Under the pieces are notes generated by a model. It had not been told where the DNA came from, did no database searches, and saw only the letters and a program-made list of their open reading frames with translations. A program made the position numbers and the translations under genes. 64,000 bases of DNA from Rhodocyclaceae bacterium (GTDB lineage: Bacteria > Pseudomonadota > Gammaproteobacteria > Burkholderiales > Rhodocyclaceae), in the NCBI GenBank assembly GCA_023150275.1, contig JAKLLG010000007.1, positions 1 to 64,000 of the forward strand, given 5' to 3'. Positions 63,911-64,000 of the stretch are shown piece by piece. Position 1 is the stretch's first letter; the number at the start of each line of letters is the position of its first letter.

Positions 63911-63916
63911 TTTATA
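63911..63916 (-). promoter_or_regulatory. Putative -10 box upstream of the riboswitch
   Basis: TATAAA on the minus strand lies about 8 bases before the first riboswitch base, which fits a transcription start near 63904. No convincing -35 box was found at 16-18 bp. Confidence 0.4.
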
Positions 63917-63947
63917 GGACAAATGCGTTGGTCGCCATGCCGGCGGT

Positions 63948-64000
63948 TCAGAATTCAACCCCCGGCATGGCCTTCACGCCGGCCTTGAAGGCGTGCTTGA
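63948..64000 (-). CDS. 3' end of an unidentified gene (partial)
   Basis: The minus strand has an open frame reaching the window edge and ending in TGA at 63948, encoding a C-terminus that reads KHAFKAGVKAMPGVEF. Codon choice (GC-rich third positions) suits a real gene. It is too short to name. It is on the same strand as cbiM, and the riboswitch promoter lies just after it. Confidence 0.4.
   Translation of the reverse strand, partial: KHAFKAGVKAMPGVEF

Overview
The window looks like a chromosomal segment from a GC-rich betaproteobacterium, most plausibly of the Rhodocyclales or a close relative. Supporting evidence is the gene order nadD-rsfS-rlmH-maf and polA/LOG/DUF2782/thrB, BPSS1780-type membrane proteins, a PEP-CTERM protein, and an early-cobalt-insertion cobalamin pathway. 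No insertion sequence, prophage, CRISPR array or replication origin was seen. Gene identities come from reading translated sequence and motifs; no database search was run.

Layout. 1-4.4 kb: a membrane-anchored cytochrome c, tRNA-Arg(CCG), an Xre/RES toxin-antitoxin pair with a palindromic operator-like region, a TerB-like protein and a NERD-domain superfamily I helicase. 4.4-6 kb: selO. 6-16 kb: an ion-transport block on the minus strand. It holds an eight-gene Mrp-type antiporter operon ending in a translationally coupled diguanylate cyclase, then a double-domain universal stress protein, a Na+/Ca2+ exchanger overlapping a bacterial voltage-gated sodium channel, and a CBS-domain protein. 16-23.4 kb: aconitase, a CbbR-like LysR regulator diverging from a TerB-like/DUF456/SbtA/SbtB/unknown cluster, PAP2 phosphatase and diacylglycerol kinase. 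23.4-34.3 kb: mixed housekeeping and metabolic genes (large membrane protein, NlpC/P60 lipoprotein, gabD, dienelactone hydrolase, phaJ, RNase G, trhP, PEP-CTERM protein, glycosyltransferase-like protein). 34.3-43.6 kb: maf, rlmH, rsfS, nadD, two membrane paralogs, thrB, DUF2782, LOG protein, polA and a Uma2 protein.

43.6-63.9 kb is dominated by cobalamin synthesis. The lower pathway (cobC, cobS, cobT, and divergent cobU) is followed by a small two-component system, cobQ and a Tim44-like protein. A long minus-strand operon then runs from cbiM at 63.6 kb down to cbiA at 51.6 kb: cbiM-N-Q-O, cbiF, cbiX, cbiC, cbiD, cbiET, cbiL, a split cbiG, cbiH and cbiA. A cobalamin riboswitch precedes cbiM. 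CbiMNQO imports cobalt, CbiX inserts it into sirohydrochlorin, the methyltransferases and CbiG/CbiD/CbiC build the corrin ring, and CbiA and CobQ amidate it. CobU, CobT, CobC and CobS attach the nucleotide loop. Precorrin-6A reductase, cbiB and the corrinoid adenosyltransferase are not in the window.

The least ordinary material is the sodium-linked block at 6-22.5 kb. It combines a Mbh/MBS-style split Mrp antiporter, a NaV channel coupled to a Ca2+/Na+ exchanger, and a Na+-dependent bicarbonate transporter with its PII-like partner.
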